DNA from: Betaproteobacteria bacterium
GTDB lineage: Bacteria; Pseudomonadota; Gammaproteobacteria; Burkholderiales; Burkholderiaceae
DNA length: 64,000 nucleotides
NCBI GenBank assembly: GCA_009783065.1
Contig: WRHV01000004.1
Location: 1-64,000, forward strand
Reading direction: 5' to 3'
Positions 12,801 to 25,659 of the stretch are shown here, one piece after another (the first letter of the stretch is position 1; every line of letters begins with the position of its first letter). A program made the translations under genes and the position numbers. The notes under the pieces are model-generated. The model saw only the letters and a list, made by a program, of their open reading frames with translations. It was not told the origin of the DNA and ran no database searches.

Positions 12801-13413
12801 GGTTCTGGTTGATTTCACGCAGGATGTCTGACACACGCGCCAGATTTTCACGTGTATCCTGGAGACGGTTTTCAGTCTCTCGGCGGCGTTCCCTATATTT
12901 GGACACCCCTGCGGCCTCTTCCAGAAAAATACGTAACTCTTCAGGACGCGCCTCAATAATACGTGCAATCATGCCCTGCCCAATAATGGCATAAGCGCGC
13001 GGCCCAAGACCAGTCCCCATGAAAATATCCTGAATATCCCGGCGCCGGACACTCATATTATTGATATGGTAAGAAGAGCCGCCCTCACGCGTTAAAACCC
13101 GCCTGACTGCCAGCTCGTCATATCTGCCCCACTGCCCGAAAACACGGCCCTCGCCATTATCAAAGACCAGCTCGACAGAAGCCCGACCAGAAGGCTTACG
13201 TTCTGTTGTGCCATTGAAAATGACATCACGCATGGATTCGCCACGCAGTTCCGATGCGCGCGATTCACCCAACACCCACCGCACCGCATCAATGATGTTG
13301 GACTTCCCGCAACCATTAGGCCCCACAACACCCACAAGCTGTCCCCGTATCTGGATAGTCGTAGGATCAACAAATGATTTGAATCCGGATAATTTAATTG
13401 AAGTCAGCAGCAC
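9868..13413 (-). CDS. smc: Chromosome segregation protein SMC
   Basis: ATPase of the condensin complex that compacts and segregates the chromosome. The 1181 residues show the N-terminal Walker A (GPNGCGKSNI, 31-40), two long coiled coils rich in E, Q and R, a globular hinge near 500-650, and the C-terminal head. That head carries the ABC signature LSGGEKALAAIALVF and Walker B FCLLDEVDAPLDD. The start is GTG with no obvious Shine-Dalgarno; the conserved opening LLTSIKLSGFKSF supports it. scpA and scpB are not in the window. The 272 bases upstream separate it from the divergent pbpG. Confidence 0.97.
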   Translation of the reverse strand: MLLTSIKLSGFKSFVDPTTIQIRGQLVGVVGPNGCGKSNIIDAVRWVLGESRASELRGESMRDVIFNGTTERKPSGRASVELVFDNGEGRVFGQWGRYDELAVRRVLTREGGSSYHINNMSVRRRDIQDIFMGTGLGPRAYAIIGQGMIARIIEARPEELRIFLEEAAGVSKYRERRRETENRLQDTRENLARVSDILREINQNLEKLEEQAAVAEKYYALQNEQDEKQKLLWLLEKKNAEQERARFVVESEKAKTTMESMNTDMVRHDSTLEISRQQHIQASDELHAAQGGLYQTNASIGSLEAEIRYVIESRNRLQTQMGSYNQQHEQWQNQKQTYLAEYESANAKLVEMAISSETAYRMVEQLVEALPDVEEAWRRAQAKCGELHDRTMQVRQQIALAFAGHKSVTGTLSDLLVRRDRLTEERSGMNVPDEMAFQVLHQEQVEKEAQLQERHDRLAILQDRHPDLEEERRVFQEHVEKRAAELAQTDARLSALIQLQECALAHGKTESWLKKYELADLQPVWHRLQVESGWEMALESVLSDRIFAREMSRLEWVDSFMSDPPSARLSFFTTVVTGERPFYADEAEEAVGKLVPFFTLLKLQDQHLESVLSEWLSRVFIAQDMKEALANRQVLPAGACFVLKQGHLIDRQSVRFYAPESEKEGMFARQQEIESLSASLQEGRKLLQEERTRLMQRESEVAACNLEMQEAHLRITEQTRELHAIHLQIVRQSELRDRYFQRNSQIESILAEIIAQENEQREMLAAEEMRMEELDAALADIQSQEEAARDALLEKEKELAVFRQRMRESERVAQEAEFAEKSLKNRIDELARHIETAKEQALRMSSNIEQGRLALQELDDKVAQDNLQALLEQRLEQESALAVLRGNLEDIALKLRESQEQRMEAEKKLQPQRDMIVSLQLKEQAARINVEQYVQKLNEAGADMAALMERLHPGLRSASLEADVTRLSNAITALGAINLAAAKELLEMRQRRNFLEEQHTDLTSAIGTLEDAIRRIDRETRMLFQNTFDQVNGHLSELFPMLFGGGQARLIMTGDEVLDAGVQIMVQPPGKKNVTIHLLSGGEKALAAIALVFSLFQLNPAPFCLLDEVDAPLDDANTERFCNMVRRMSAKTQFLFISHNKIAMEMARQLIGVTMQEQGVSRIVSVDIEKATEFSSEVQTA

Positions 13414-13685
13414 AATTCAGAAAAGGAAGGAAGTACAAGCAACAAAATGTATATGATAACATTCTGTGAAAATGACTTTCACAAAAAACGATAAAGCATT
13501 TTCCAGGTTGAATTAAAAAGTTCCATAAAAAGAAGTGCATCTATTATTATTTTCTTGTTATATCTCATAGTCTAAAACCAGCTCTTCTGTGATACTTTTT
13601 TATTAATGAATAGACAGGCACAATATTGCATTGTGGAAATTGTTGTATAATGATGCAATATAAATACCTCCTTGGAGAAAGTATT
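13414..13685. promoter_or_regulatory. Divergent promoter region between smc and pbpG
   Basis: AT-rich 272-base gap with start signals for both genes. A TATAAT at 13646-13651 lies 35 bases before the pbpG ATG. No matching -35 box stands out; TTGCAT at 13626 is only 14 bases away. A six-base inverted repeat GTGAAA/TTTCAC lies at 13467-13483 on the smc side. No RNA gene or ORF is supported. Confidence 0.35.
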
Positions 13686-14813
13686 ATGCATAAGCTAAGG
13701 TATGGATTAGCTTCTTTTTTGATGCTCTTCGCGTTCAATGTGCTATCTGCTCACGCGGCTCCTCAAAAGCACACTGCCAATAAAAAAACAACGGCTATTG
13801 CAAAGAAAAAAAGCAAAAAAACGCCTGCCGCTAACCGTGTACATGCCACACGCACGACATCAGGCGAAATTGTAGTCGACAGCAGAGTAACCGCTACGCG
13901 GAAACTTCTCGCACAAGATCAGGAACATGCTCTAGCGAACTCCCAGCGCGGTTCTACCAATCTTGCTCCTATTATATTCCCTGAATTTACAGCACCCTCC
14001 AACAAGATCACCTCCTCTGTTGCCCAGCAAGCCGGCCTTGATAAAACAGCAGATCCTCTTTCTCTGAGCTCCAGCGCTGTTTATATACTGGATCAGTCCA
14101 CTTTGGGCGTCCTTTTTCAAAAAAATGCGCATATCGCCCTGCCAATGGCTTCCGTCACCAAACTCATGACGGGTCTTGTCGTTGTTGAATCCATGCAGGA
14201 TATGAGTGAAGTTATTGAAATCACGAAAGATGACGCCAGCAGATCCACTAATTCCAAACTAAAGGTAGGAGCCAAAACCACACGAGGCAACCTGCTTCAT
14301 CTTGCACTCATGAGCTCGGAAAACCGTGCCGCAGCAGCGTTAGGCCGTAATTATCCGGGTGGTTATCATGCTTTTATTTCCGCCATGAATGCCAAAGCAC
14401 GTATTCTTGGCATGACACATACCAATTACGTTGATACGACAGGCCTTTCCAGCGACAACATCGCCAGCGCACAGGATCTTGCCAAGCTTGTCATGGCCGC
14501 TGCCCAGTATCCCATACTCAGGCAATTCTCTACTGATACGGGCTATGTGGTCAATGATGGTTTCAAGCCCGTTCATTACTCGAATACAAACAGGCTGGTG
14601 CATAACCCGAACATGAATATCGAGCTGCAAAAAACCGGCTTTATTTCAGCAGCGGGTAACTGCCTTGTCATGCAAGCTATTATTGAAGAACGCCCGATTG
14701 TGATGGTTTTCCTTGATGCAAAAGGAAAAGATTCCCGCATCGCGGATGTCATGAAAATTCGTAACTGGGTCCAACGGACAAACAACGTAAGGGATCACAA
14801 ACCGCAAGTTTGA
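13686..14813 (+). CDS. pbpG: D-alanyl-D-alanine endopeptidase (PBP7-type)
   Basis: Periplasmic penicillin-binding protein that cuts peptide cross-links in murein. It has a Sec signal peptide (1-24, cleavage after SAHA). A Lys/Thr-rich basic linker (26-55) follows, then the S11-family domain with S156-x-x-K159 (ASVTKLM), S211-E-N213 and K316-T-G318. The ATG at 13686 is chosen because it opens the signal peptide and is preceded by CTCCTTGGAGAAAG; an in-frame ATG 20 codons earlier gives no leader. The gene is the only plus-strand one between 5.2 and 38 kb. It converges on purA with a 12-base gap. Confidence 0.9.
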   Translation: MHKLRYGLASFLMLFAFNVLSAHAAPQKHTANKKTTAIAKKKSKKTPAANRVHATRTTSGEIVVDSRVTATRKLLAQDQEHALANSQRGSTNLAPIIFPEFTAPSNKITSSVAQQAGLDKTADPLSLSSSAVYILDQSTLGVLFQKNAHIALPMASVTKLMTGLVVVESMQDMSEVIEITKDDASRSTNSKLKVGAKTTRGNLLHLALMSSENRAAAALGRNYPGGYHAFISAMNAKARILGMTHTNYVDTTGLSSDNIASAQDLAKLVMAAAQYPILRQFSTDTGYVVNDGFKPVHYSNTNRLVHNPNMNIELQKTGFISAAGNCLVMQAIIEERPIVMVFLDAKGKDSRIADVMKIRNWVQRTNNVRDHKPQV

Positions 14814-14825
14814 TGCCGGTTCTCT

Positions 14826-17295
<2,470 letters not shown>

Positions 17296-17358
17296 GATGG
17301 TCATTCGCGTCTGATCAAAAAAGGGAAAAAGCACCTGGAAAGACAGGTATATTGACTC

Positions 17359-18237
17359 TTACTTTTCTGGCCCCTTCTTAGGATTTTTCATATACCGGAA
17401 AAAATCAAAGTTCGAATCAACCACCATAACATCTCTCTTACTGTTAAAGCTGGCCCTATACGCTTCCAAACTCCGGGAAAACTTAAAGAATTCAGGATTC
17501 GATCCAAACGCTTGCGCATAAATCCGTGAAGCCCTGGCATCTCCTCTACCCCGAATTTTCGTCGCTTCCCGATAAGCCTCAGCCAGAATAACCGTACGCT
17601 GCCTGTCGGCATCAGCCCGTATTTTTTCGGATTCGGCCGCACCGATTGCTCTCAGTTCGTTCGCAACACGGGTACGCTCGGATTTCATCCTCTCATAAAC
17701 CGAGGTATTGATCTGTTCCACATAACCCAAACGCTTAATGCGGACATCCACAATCTGCATGCCAGTCGGCTTAACTTCGTCCGATATCTTCTTCTTGATG
17801 GCAGCCATCAGACTTTCTCTATCAGCAGCAATCACCTGCCTAAGCGTTCTTTTCGTAATCTCATCGTTTAAAGCCGCCTTGACAATCTGCGCAAGCCTAT
17901 CCTGCGTACGCTGTTCATCCGCGCCAAAACTCACATAATACAATTTGGGATCAACAATACGCCACTTAAGATACCAGTCAACCAGAATATTCATCTTCTC
18001 GGCAGTGATAATCCTATCCGGCTCATGGGATTCACTCGACAAAATACGTCTATCCAGGAAAAGAACATTCTGGAGGGGCGCCGGCAGCTTCATATGAAGC
18101 CCTGGCTCCTCAATAACCGATCTGATCCCACCCAGTGCAAAAACAATCGCGTACTGCCTCTGGTCAACAACAAAAACACCCGTAATAAAGGTAATAAGAA
18201 CCAAAAAAAGCCCGGTCAGCGAAATAATAAAACGCAT
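17359..18237 (-). CDS. hflC: HflC, SPFH/prohibitin-family membrane protein
   Basis: Partner of HflK in the large inner-membrane cage that surrounds and restrains the protease FtsH. One N-terminal membrane span (about 4-24, LTGLFLVLITFITGVFVV), then the SPFH domain from about residue 28 (AIVFALGGIRSVIEEPGLHMKLP). A coiled segment with RVANELRAIGAAESEKIRADA follows at about 190-215. The length is 292 residues. Its start overlaps the last base of the hflK stop, so the two are translated as a pair. Confidence 0.95.
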   Translation of the reverse strand: MRFIISLTGLFLVLITFITGVFVVDQRQYAIVFALGGIRSVIEEPGLHMKLPAPLQNVLFLDRRILSSESHEPDRIITAEKMNILVDWYLKWRIVDPKLYYVSFGADEQRTQDRLAQIVKAALNDEITKRTLRQVIAADRESLMAAIKKKISDEVKPTGMQIVDVRIKRLGYVEQINTSVYERMKSERTRVANELRAIGAAESEKIRADADRQRTVILAEAYREATKIRGRGDARASRIYAQAFGSNPEFFKFSRSLEAYRASFNSKRDVMVVDSNFDFFRYMKNPKKGPEK

Positions 18238-19502
18238 TATCGCCCTCCCCTATCCCTGGATTCACGCGCCCTGCCGGAATGGTCGCCTTCCGTCTGTACA
18301 GGCGCCTGAACCTGTGATGCTGACGAAGCAGACGGAGCATTTTCATCTGAAGACGTCGGCTGTACCGCTGTTTGTGAAATGAGTTTGTCAAACGGAAGAT
18401 ACAATAAATTATTACCGTTTTTGGCATCCATCATCAGCTTAGTTGTATTGGAAAAAATTTCCTGCATCGTTTCAAGATACATCCGATCCCGCGTCACAAC
18501 CGGCGCTTTCTGATACTCGGCCACAATCATATTGAAACGGTCCGCATTACCCTCTGCATTGGCAATAACCTGATCATGGTAGCCTTCCGCTTCCTGTACA
18601 AGACGGGCTGCCGTACCTCTTGCCTTGGGAATAACGGCATTGGCATAAGCTTCCCCTTCATTTTTCTGGCGCTCACGATCCTGGCCGGCTTTAACCGCAT
18701 CATCAAATGCCGCCTGCACCTGTTCGGGCGGCTGCACGCCCTGCATCGTCACACTGGTTATCTGCACGCCAAGCTGATACTGATCAAATATTTCCTGCAT
18801 CAAAGCTTGCGTATCCACCGCAATCTGGTCACGCCCTTCATACAAAACAAAATCCATTTTGTTTTTGCCGACAATCTCGCGAATAGACGCCTCGGCAACC
18901 TGCCGCACAGTCCCTTCCTGGTCACGGATATTAAACACCCAATCTGCTGCATTCTTTAAACGGTACTGAACCGCAAACTGAATATCAACGATATTTTCGT
19001 CATTAGTCAGCATCAATGCTTCCTGGGGCTGCTTATTTTTTAGTGAAGAACGATATCCAACCTCAACTGTTCGCACCTGGGATACATTGACGATTTCATG
19101 TCTCTGGATAGGACTCGGATAACGCCAGTTCACGCCGGATGAAGTCATGTGGCTATACTTTCCAAATGTCATCACAACAGCGGTTTCGCCTTCCTGGACA
19201 ATAAAAAACCCCGTTACCATCCAGAAAAAAAACGCCAATGACACCAGCATAATCAATCCAAAACGCAACCCCTTGCGTTTGGATGCTTCGTCATCATAAT
19301 TATTATCACCGGAATCATTATCCGGATCGTCGCCTCCCGTCCCTTTTCTTTTGAATAGCCGGTTTAAGCGCTCGTTAAATTTTCTCCATAGCTTGTCAAT
19401 TTCAGGTGGATCATTATGGTTGTAGTCACCCGAACCGCGACCAAAAAGGTCGTGGAACATCGGCAGCAATTTACGTAATCTATCTAATGAAAACAAAGCC
19501 AT
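18237..19502 (-). CDS. hflK: HflK, SPFH/prohibitin-family membrane protein
   Basis: Partner of HflC. A Gly/Asp-rich cytoplasmic N-terminus (about 15-75) precedes a membrane span (about 80-98, GLIMLVSLAFFFWMVTGF). The SPFH domain begins at EGETAVVMTFGKYSH and runs to about 350. The Ser/Ala/Gln-rich tail (about 385-421) is typical of the protein. 421 residues. The gene lies between hflX, 22 bases upstream, and hflC, matching the hfq-hflX-hflK-hflC order of Proteobacteria. Confidence 0.95.
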   Translation of the reverse strand: MALFSLDRLRKLLPMFHDLFGRGSGDYNHNDPPEIDKLWRKFNERLNRLFKRKGTGGDDPDNDSGDNNYDDEASKRKGLRFGLIMLVSLAFFFWMVTGFFIVQEGETAVVMTFGKYSHMTSSGVNWRYPSPIQRHEIVNVSQVRTVEVGYRSSLKNKQPQEALMLTNDENIVDIQFAVQYRLKNAADWVFNIRDQEGTVRQVAEASIREIVGKNKMDFVLYEGRDQIAVDTQALMQEIFDQYQLGVQITSVTMQGVQPPEQVQAAFDDAVKAGQDRERQKNEGEAYANAVIPKARGTAARLVQEAEGYHDQVIANAEGNADRFNMIVAEYQKAPVVTRDRMYLETMQEIFSNTTKLMMDAKNGNNLLYLPFDKLISQTAVQPTSSDENAPSASSASQVQAPVQTEGDHSGRARESRDRGGR

Positions 19503-19524
19503 TCGTATGATTTAATCTTTAAAT

Positions 19525-20709
19525 TTATTGTCTTTTTACTTCGGATCGCTTTTCTGCATTTACCGCAACCGGCTGCACAGGCATTCTTTTCGCCTCCAGA
19601 ACATACTCTGTCATCGCCTGTCTTAAGAGATCCATGCCGGCGCCGGTATGCGCACTGATCAAAACGCGTTGAATTTTACCATACTCATCCCGTTCCATAC
19701 CCGGATTTAAGCCAACAAGATCAATCTTATTTAACACGATCAACTGAGGAATCTCATCTGCGCCAATCTCTTTTAAAACCAGATTAACCTGCTCTATCTG
19801 ATCGCGTCGCGCGGGACTTGCAGCATCCACCACATGCAAAAGCAAATCCGCATGAATGGTTTCTTCAAGTGTTGCCCGAAAAGCCGCTACCAACTGGTGA
19901 GGCAATTCACGAACAAAACCCACTGTATCTGAAATCACAACATTGCCCGCTTCTTCCAGATAAACGCGTCGGGAAGTTGTATCGAGTGTTGCGAACAATT
20001 GATCCGCAACGTAAGTCCCTGTCTTTGTCATGCTATTAAACAAAGTCGATTTACCTGCATTGGTATAACCGATAAGGGAAAAGGAAAAAACATGGCTCCG
20101 GCTGCGCGAACGGCGCTGAGTCTCACGCTGCCTTTGCAATTTTTCCAGACGGGAACGAAGCATTTTGACCCGATCGCCGATAAGCCTGCGATCTGTTTCA
20201 AGCTGGGTCTCACCTGGTCCGCGCAAACCGATACCGCCCTTTTGCCTCTCAAGATGGGTCCATCCCCTGACCAATCTGGTCGAAAGATGCTGCAACTGCG
20301 CAAGTTCAACCTGAACCTTACCTTCATGGCTTTTTGCGCGTTGCGCAAAAATATCCAGAATCAAACTCGTCCTGTCGACAACCCCAATCTCTAGTTTACG
20401 TTCGAGATTACGCTGCTGCGCGGGCGACAAAGCATGATTAAAAATAACAAGATCACACTGATACTGCACAATCGCGGCCTGAACCTCATCCGCTTTACCG
20501 CTACCAATAAAAAGTGCCGCATCAGGACTTGAACGCTTCATCGTAACGGTTGCCACCGGCTCAGCTCCGGCAGATTTTACCAGCAACGCCAATTCCTGCA
20601 TGCTGGAAGAAAAATCATCTTTCCCGAAATCAACTCCGACAAGAAGGGCGCGTGCAATCGCGCCCGGTCCCATTATTTTTTTTTTCGAAATATCAGGTGT
20701 TTTGTGCAT
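19525..20709 (-). CDS. hflX: GTPase HflX
   Basis: Ribosome-associated GTPase that splits stalled 70S ribosomes under stress. An N-terminal HflX domain (about 15-170, with [10 protein letters not shown] and [14 protein letters not shown]) is followed by a short helical linker. The G domain starts near 212 with GYTNAGKST, and continues with [11 protein letters not shown] and the NKIDLV G4 motif. The ATG at 20709 is chosen; it lies within the last codons of hfq (17-base overlap). A longer in-frame reading to 20757 has no support from homology, and an ATG at 20673 is also possible. Confidence 0.93.
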   Translation of the reverse strand: MHKTPDISKKKIMGPGAIARALLVGVDFGKDDFSSSMQELALLVKSAGAEPVATVTMKRSSPDAALFIGSGKADEVQAAIVQYQCDLVIFNHALSPAQQRNLERKLEIGVVDRTSLILDIFAQRAKSHEGKVQVELAQLQHLSTRLVRGWTHLERQKGGIGLRGPGETQLETDRRLIGDRVKMLRSRLEKLQRQRETQRRSRSRSHVFSFSLIGYTNAGKSTLFNSMTKTGTYVADQLFATLDTTSRRVYLEEAGNVVISDTVGFVRELPHQLVAAFRATLEETIHADLLLHVVDAASPARRDQIEQVNLVLKEIGADEIPQLIVLNKIDLVGLNPGMERDEYGKIQRVLISAHTGAGMDLLRQAMTEYVLEAKRMPVQPVAVNAEKRSEVKRQ

Positions 20710-20932
20710 CAGAATGCAAGTTGACCAGACGGGAAGGCACAACCGTGGAAATAGCATGTTTATACACCATCTGTGTCACGCTATTACGCAATAAAACCAC
20801 ATATTGATCAAATGATTCAATTTGCCCCTGCAACTTGATCCCATTGATCAGATAAATAGAAACAGGAACATGCTCCTTGCGCAGAATATTGAGGAAAGGA
20901 TCCTGTAACATCTGTCCTTTGCCAGTGCTCAT
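20693..20932 (-). CDS. hfq: RNA chaperone Hfq
   Basis: Hexameric Sm-like protein that pairs small RNAs with mRNAs. The 79 residues match the short betaproteobacterial form. The Sm1 motif runs [20 protein letters not shown] and the Sm2 motif [11 protein letters not shown]8, the [18 protein letters not shown] turn and K56-H57 of the proximal pore are present. The C-terminal tail is very short ([10 protein letters not shown]). The gene overlaps hflX by 17 bases. Confidence 0.97.
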   Translation of the reverse strand: MSTGKGQMLQDPFLNILRKEHVPVSIYLINGIKLQGQIESFDQYVVLLRNSVTQMVYKHAISTVVPSRLVNLHSDAQNT

Positions 20933-21062
20933 AATGACTCCATTAATTAATTGTTATTCGTAGTTGGAGATAAACTGATTTTTCAAACAGAACATGAAAA
21001 ACGTCAATCAAAGTTTTCTTACTATACCGCATTTATAACCTTAGTTTCTGATCTGATACAGC

Positions 21063-22409
21063 TCATGATCTTTTTTCTGGATCAAATGGATTTTTTCCTG
21101 TCTTAAATTCAATTTGCAGCGGCGTCCCCGTCAACGAAAAAGCATCCCTAAAATGCCTTTCCAAATAACGACGGTAATCCTGGCTAATATGATCCAACCC
21201 ATTTCCATGAACCACAACAATCGGCGGATTCTTACCGCCCTGATGCGCATAACGCAATTTCGGGCGAATGCCGCCTTTACTTCGTGGCGGCTGCTGATGC
21301 TCAGTCGCATCCTTTAAGACACGTGTCAGCCTTGGCGTAGAAAGATTGGCTGTCGCAGCCGCGTAAGCCGCATTAATTGAACGTATCAGCGATGTCATGC
21401 CCGTCTGCTTCAATGCCGATATGGTGTGAAATTGAGCAAAAGACAAAAAATGCAGTTTCCGTTCAACTTCGCTTTTAACCACTTTCCGCGTATCAGCAGG
21501 CAACCCATCCCACTTATTGATCCCCACAACCAATGCTCTGCCGCTCTCCAAAATAAAACCGGCAATATGAGCATCCTGCTCAGATATATCCTGTTGCGCA
21601 TCAAGCAAAAGCAACACCACATTGGCATCGGAAATAGCCTGAAGCGTTTTAACCACTGAAAATTTCTCGACAGCCTGAAACACCTTCCCGCGACGGCGCA
21701 AACCTGCCGTATCAATCAGTGTGTAATGTTTCCCATCCCGTTCAAAAGGAATTTCAATCGCATCACGCGTTGTGCCAGGCATATCAAAAGCAATCACTCT
21801 CTCTTCACCGAGCAACGCATTGATCAGGGTCGATTTACCCACATTCGGCCGTCCGACTATGGCCAGGCGTATGGCATGCCCTTCCATTTCCGGCTCCTTT
21901 TGAGGCTCCGGCATGCGTGAAACCGCATCCAATGCGCTTGCGAGCATCGTGTGCACGCCATCGCCGTGCGCTGAAGAAATAATGAAAGGATCGCCCAGCC
22001 CCAGCTCATAAAAATCAGCGGCAACGGCTGTATATTTCATACCTTCAGCCTTATTGACCACAAGAATCACAGGGCGTCCCGATTTACGAAGATACTCGGT
22101 AATCGACTTATCATGCGGTGTGATGCCCTGACGGCCATCAACCATGAAAACAACCACATCAGCCTCAGCAACCGCCTGTTTGGTCTGCTTAGCCATCTCC
22201 TGGAAAATCCCGTCTTTGGCAACCGGCTCAAACCCGCCGGTATCGATCACCAGAAACGGACGATCGCCAACCCGGCCTTCGCCATAATGCCTGTCTCGCG
22301 TCAACCCCGGAAAATCAGCCACCAAAGCGGCCCTGGATCGGGTTAAACGATTAAAAAGCGTAGACTTGCCCACATTGGGCCGTCCCACCAAAGCCACAAC
22401 GGGTTTCAT
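21063..22409 (-). CDS. der: Ribosome assembly GTPase Der (EngA)
   Basis: Essential double GTPase needed to mature the 50S subunit. Two G domains in tandem, each with a full P loop: GRPNVGKST at 9-17 and again at about 186-194. The two DTGGF/DTAGL G3 motifs and the NKAEG/NKWDG G4 motifs are present. The KH-like C-terminal domain ([31 protein letters not shown]) follows. 448 residues, as usual. It follows bamB by one base. Confidence 0.97.
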   Translation of the reverse strand: MKPVVALVGRPNVGKSTLFNRLTRSRAALVADFPGLTRDRHYGEGRVGDRPFLVIDTGGFEPVAKDGIFQEMAKQTKQAVAEADVVVFMVDGRQGITPHDKSITEYLRKSGRPVILVVNKAEGMKYTAVAADFYELGLGDPFIISSAHGDGVHTMLASALDAVSRMPEPQKEPEMEGHAIRLAIVGRPNVGKSTLINALLGEERVIAFDMPGTTRDAIEIPFERDGKHYTLIDTAGLRRRGKVFQAVEKFSVVKTLQAISDANVVLLLLDAQQDISEQDAHIAGFILESGRALVVGINKWDGLPADTRKVVKSEVERKLHFLSFAQFHTISALKQTGMTSLIRSINAAYAAATANLSTPRLTRVLKDATEHQQPPRSKGGIRPKLRYAHQGGKNPPIVVVHGNGLDHISQDYRRYLERHFRDAFSLTGTPLQIEFKTGKNPFDPEKRS

Positions 22410-22410
22410 A

Positions 22411-23586
22411 TTAATTGATCATTAAAGCCTGAAGACGCCCGCCTGTCGTCTGAATAATCAGCTTATCGCCAACAACAAGCGGCGTTGCCTTGATAGCCGA
22501 GCCATCCGTTGCGATACGGGCAACAAATGCGCCATCCTCCCGCGAGAGAAAATGAACATATCCCTGAAGATCACCTACTGCAACTACCCCCATAAAAGAA
22601 ACAGGCGTCGTCAATGCTCTATAAGCAAGGCGTTCGTTACGCCAGACACTTTGCCCGCGCAGGTTGGAAAAAGCGTAAACAGCGCCTTTCTCATCCGCAG
22701 CATAGACAAAATGACTATCAATGCTAACACCCACATCACTCGACAATTCCCTGGCCCACACGCCACCACCGCTGACAACATCATAGCAAGCGACGCGCCC
22801 CTGGAAAGAAGATGTGCAAACCAGCCTGCCCAATACAGCCGGCACGCCTGATGTATCCGCAATCCGTTCTAAATCAGTCGTTCCGCGCGGATCGCCCACA
22901 GTAACATCCCAATTGATGCCGCCACTCTCCAGCATCAAAGAAATCATCCGGCCACCAGGCAATGCAACAACAGCCGTAGGGCCAACAATCGCAATACCAG
23001 GCACCGAACGCAACATCAATGGCGGCAAACGCCGCGTCACCATCCACTTGCGCTCACCTGAATCCGCTTCAAACCCGGAAATCCGATTATCCAACGTCCG
23101 CACGACCACCACGTTTGCGCCCACTGCCGGAGCAGAAAGCGCCTCACTTGATAGCTGGGTCTTCCATTTCTCCTTGCCATCCGAATCAAAAGCGAGCAAA
23201 ACACCATTTTTTCCGGCTACAACAATAGTATGACCATCCGTACCGACACCTGCTGTCAACGGAACACCTGCGGTAATCCGCCATATTTCCCGACCGCTTT
23301 CCGGATCAACCCGCACAATCGTGCCATTAGCGGACGCTGTATAAATGCTGTCATAAGTCGCAACCGGGGTAAAAACAAAATTATCAGACGAACCAACATT
23401 GAGCGACCAGGAAACGGCAACCTGTCGGCTCTGCTGAAACTCCACAAGTTCTGCAGGGAGATTTTTGGGGACTCCCCCGGAAAAGGGATTAATCGAATCC
23501 ATCCAGGAACAACCTGACAACAACAGGGCAAAACCGAATGTCAGAACTGTAATCGCATAATGCATAGATTTCCTTAAATATTTCAT
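22411..23586 (-). CDS. bamB: Outer-membrane assembly lipoprotein BamB
   Basis: Beta-propeller lipoprotein of the BAM complex that inserts outer-membrane proteins. A signal peptide ends in a lipobox (LSGC, lipidated C26). Eight PQQ-type blades follow, with repeats such as [21 protein letters not shown] and [14 protein letters not shown]. 391 residues. The start overlaps the stop of the preceding yfgM-like gene by four bases. The yfgM-bamB-der order is conserved across Beta- and Gammaproteobacteria. Confidence 0.95.
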   Translation of the reverse strand: MKYLRKSMHYAITVLTFGFALLLSGCSWMDSINPFSGGVPKNLPAELVEFQQSRQVAVSWSLNVGSSDNFVFTPVATYDSIYTASANGTIVRVDPESGREIWRITAGVPLTAGVGTDGHTIVVAGKNGVLLAFDSDGKEKWKTQLSSEALSAPAVGANVVVVRTLDNRISGFEADSGERKWMVTRRLPPLMLRSVPGIAIVGPTAVVALPGGRMISLMLESGGINWDVTVGDPRGTTDLERIADTSGVPAVLGRLVCTSSFQGRVACYDVVSGGGVWARELSSDVGVSIDSHFVYAADEKGAVYAFSNLRGQSVWRNERLAYRALTTPVSFMGVVAVGDLQGYVHFLSREDGAFVARIATDGSAIKATPLVVGDKLIIQTTGGRLQALMIN

Positions 23587-24227
23587 CCGGCTGTTGCCTC
23601 ACCACCCAGATCATCCAGTTTCAACTGGATCAGGACTCTGCCCGGATCATCCGCCGCCGCATTAGCCAATGCTGATTGATAAGCTTTCCTGGCCTCATCT
23701 AACTTATCCTGAGCATAATAAATATCGCCCCTCCTATCTTCAGCCATACTGGCAAACGCCTTAGGAAATTCTGCTGCCAATACAGCCTGGGCTTCATCAT
23801 ATCTTTTCTCATCCAGCAAAATGCCGGCCAGCCGGATGCGGGCAATCGCTCTATATCCATCACCCTTACCATTATCGATAACCCACTTCAGGCGGCCTTT
23901 GGCCACATCCGCCTCTTTAAAATCATAGGCAATACGAGCCGCAATCAAATTAGTCATGGCAGCATAAGCCGTCGCGCCAAACTTTTCTTGCATGTCCGAT
24001 GCAATTCGTTGCGCCCGTTCATTATCGTTGGCATAAATAGCACTCTGCATCTCATAATACAACTGTGATGCCTGCTCTGCCTGTTTACGTTGATAACTGC
24101 CCCAAACAGCCCAGGCAGTATAAGCCGCCAACACGACAATGATGATCCACATCACCAAATTACCGTACTGTTTCCACCAAGCCTTGATAGCGGCTATCTG
24201 TTCCTGTTCTTCGAGATCGTATGCCAT
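23583..24227 (-). CDS. YfgM-type ancillary translocon protein (tetratricopeptide)
   Basis: Bitopic inner-membrane protein thought to link the Sec translocon with periplasmic chaperones. A short cytoplasmic N-terminus (MAYDLEEQEQIAAIKAWWKQ) leads into a membrane span (about 24-42, VMWIIIVVLAAYTAWAVW). A periplasmic TPR-like domain rich in Ala and Asp follows (ERAQRIASDMQEKFGATAYA, DEARKAYQSALANAAADD). 214 residues. It lies between hisS and bamB as yfgM does in E. coli. Confidence 0.88.
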   Translation of the reverse strand: MAYDLEEQEQIAAIKAWWKQYGNLVMWIIIVVLAAYTAWAVWGSYQRKQAEQASQLYYEMQSAIYANDNERAQRIASDMQEKFGATAYAAMTNLIAARIAYDFKEADVAKGRLKWVIDNGKGDGYRAIARIRLAGILLDEKRYDEAQAVLAAEFPKAFASMAEDRRGDIYYAQDKLDEARKAYQSALANAAADDPGRVLIQLKLDDLGGEATAG

Positions 24228-24247
24228 GATAGTATCAATCTATTCAT

Positions 24248-25636
24248 TCAATGAATGCCATGTGTCGGTGTTTCGCACAAACCACCGCAACCACATCCGC
24301 ATGCCCCTTTATTGTCATCTTCACTAATTATCCGGTCAATCAGATAATCAGCCACCCGTGCCAATGGAACCAAACTCTGGTTATTCTCCACATCCGGTGA
24401 ACGCAGTGCTTTGATGCTGGCATGATTGCCTTTCAGTTCATCTTCTCCAAGAAGAATGGCAAAAGCAGCACCACTATCATCAGCACGCTTCATCTGCGCT
24501 TTAAAGCTGCTGCCGGCTGCTGCCGGCGAACAGTGCAGTATTACATCAAGTCCCGCACCGCGCAAGACCTCCGCCAACGCAAATGCCTCAAGCATGGCTG
24601 TCTCGCCCTGATGGACAATATAAACGTCAGGATTATCAGCCGCATTGACATTTCCCTGCGCTTTCATCAACTCTATCAGCCGTTCGACACCCAGCGCAAA
24701 ACCGCACGACGGCGTCGGACGCCCTCCCAGCATTTCAAAAAGCGGATCATATCTCCCGCCGCCGCAAACCGTGCCCTGTGAACCCAATTCATCACTGATC
24801 CATTCAAACACCGTGCGGTTATAGTAATCCATGCCTCGAACCAGACGCGGATTGATCAAATAAGGGATATTGTTATGCTGCAAAATTTTCTGGAACCCTT
24901 CAAAATGCCGAATGGATTCCTCATCCAGATAATCAAGCAGCTTCGGCGCCGCATTAACCATTTCCTGCATAGCCGGATTTTTGGTATCCAGGATACGCAA
25001 AGGATTGGAATAAAGACGTCTTTTCGCATCCGAATCCAGCACATCGCTATTCTTCTCAAAATAAGCAATCAGATCAGCCCGGTGACGATTTCTCTCTTGC
25101 GCATTGCCGATTGAATTAATCTCAAGGCGGATTTTCTCCAGCCCCAGATCATCCCACAAACGCTGGCACAACAAAATAAATTCCGCATCAATATCCGGCC
25201 CGCCAAATCCGAGCGCCTCGGCGCCAATCTGATGAAACTGCCTATAACGGCCGCGCTGCGGCCGCTCATGGCGAAACATCGGGCCAGAGTACCATAATCT
25301 TTGGGGGCCGTTATAAGTCAAATTATGTTCCACAACCGCCCGAACAACCCCTGCCGTACTTTCGGGACGCAATGTCAAACGGTCTCCATTCAAAGCATCC
25401 TCAAAAGAGTACATCTCTTTTTCCACAATATCGGTAACTGCCCCCAACCCACGCGCAAAAAGGGCTGTCTCTTCAACAATCGGCGTCCTTATACGTTGGT
25501 ATCCATAACTCTTTAACACGGACTCCGCCGTATTCTCCAGCAATTCCCACAAGAATGCCTCATCCGGCAAAATATCGTTCATCCCTCTTATGCCTGGGAT
25601 TTTCTTATTCTTATTCGCTTTTTTATCTTCAGACAT
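24248..25636 (-). CDS. hisS: Histidyl-tRNA synthetase with Cys/His-rich tail
   Basis: Charges tRNA-His. Class II motifs are clear: the N-terminal [10 protein letters not shown], motif 2 [20 protein letters not shown], the histidine-binding [15 protein letters not shown] and motif 3 [11 protein letters not shown]. The C-terminal anticodon domain follows ([15 protein letters not shown]). The ATG at 25636 is chosen over a TTG two codons earlier. Unusually the protein ends in a tail with cysteines at about 446, 448, 450 and 454 and histidines at 459 and 462 (CGCGCGGLC then THGIH). This extends past the normal anticodon domain and resembles a metal-binding tail. The tail is read directly from the DNA; its function is unknown. 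Confidence 0.95.
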   Translation of the reverse strand: MSEDKKANKNKKIPGIRGMNDILPDEAFLWELLENTAESVLKSYGYQRIRTPIVEETALFARGLGAVTDIVEKEMYSFEDALNGDRLTLRPESTAGVVRAVVEHNLTYNGPQRLWYSGPMFRHERPQRGRYRQFHQIGAEALGFGGPDIDAEFILLCQRLWDDLGLEKIRLEINSIGNAQERNRHRADLIAYFEKNSDVLDSDAKRRLYSNPLRILDTKNPAMQEMVNAAPKLLDYLDEESIRHFEGFQKILQHNNIPYLINPRLVRGMDYYNRTVFEWISDELGSQGTVCGGGRYDPLFEMLGGRPTPSCGFALGVERLIELMKAQGNVNAADNPDVYIVHQGETAMLEAFALAEVLRGAGLDVILHCSPAAAGSSFKAQMKRADDSGAAFAILLGEDELKGNHASIKALRSPDVENNQSLVPLARVADYLIDRIISEDDNKGACGCGCGGLCETPTHGIH

Positions 25637-25659
25637 AACCAATGCCTATCATCCTTTTC

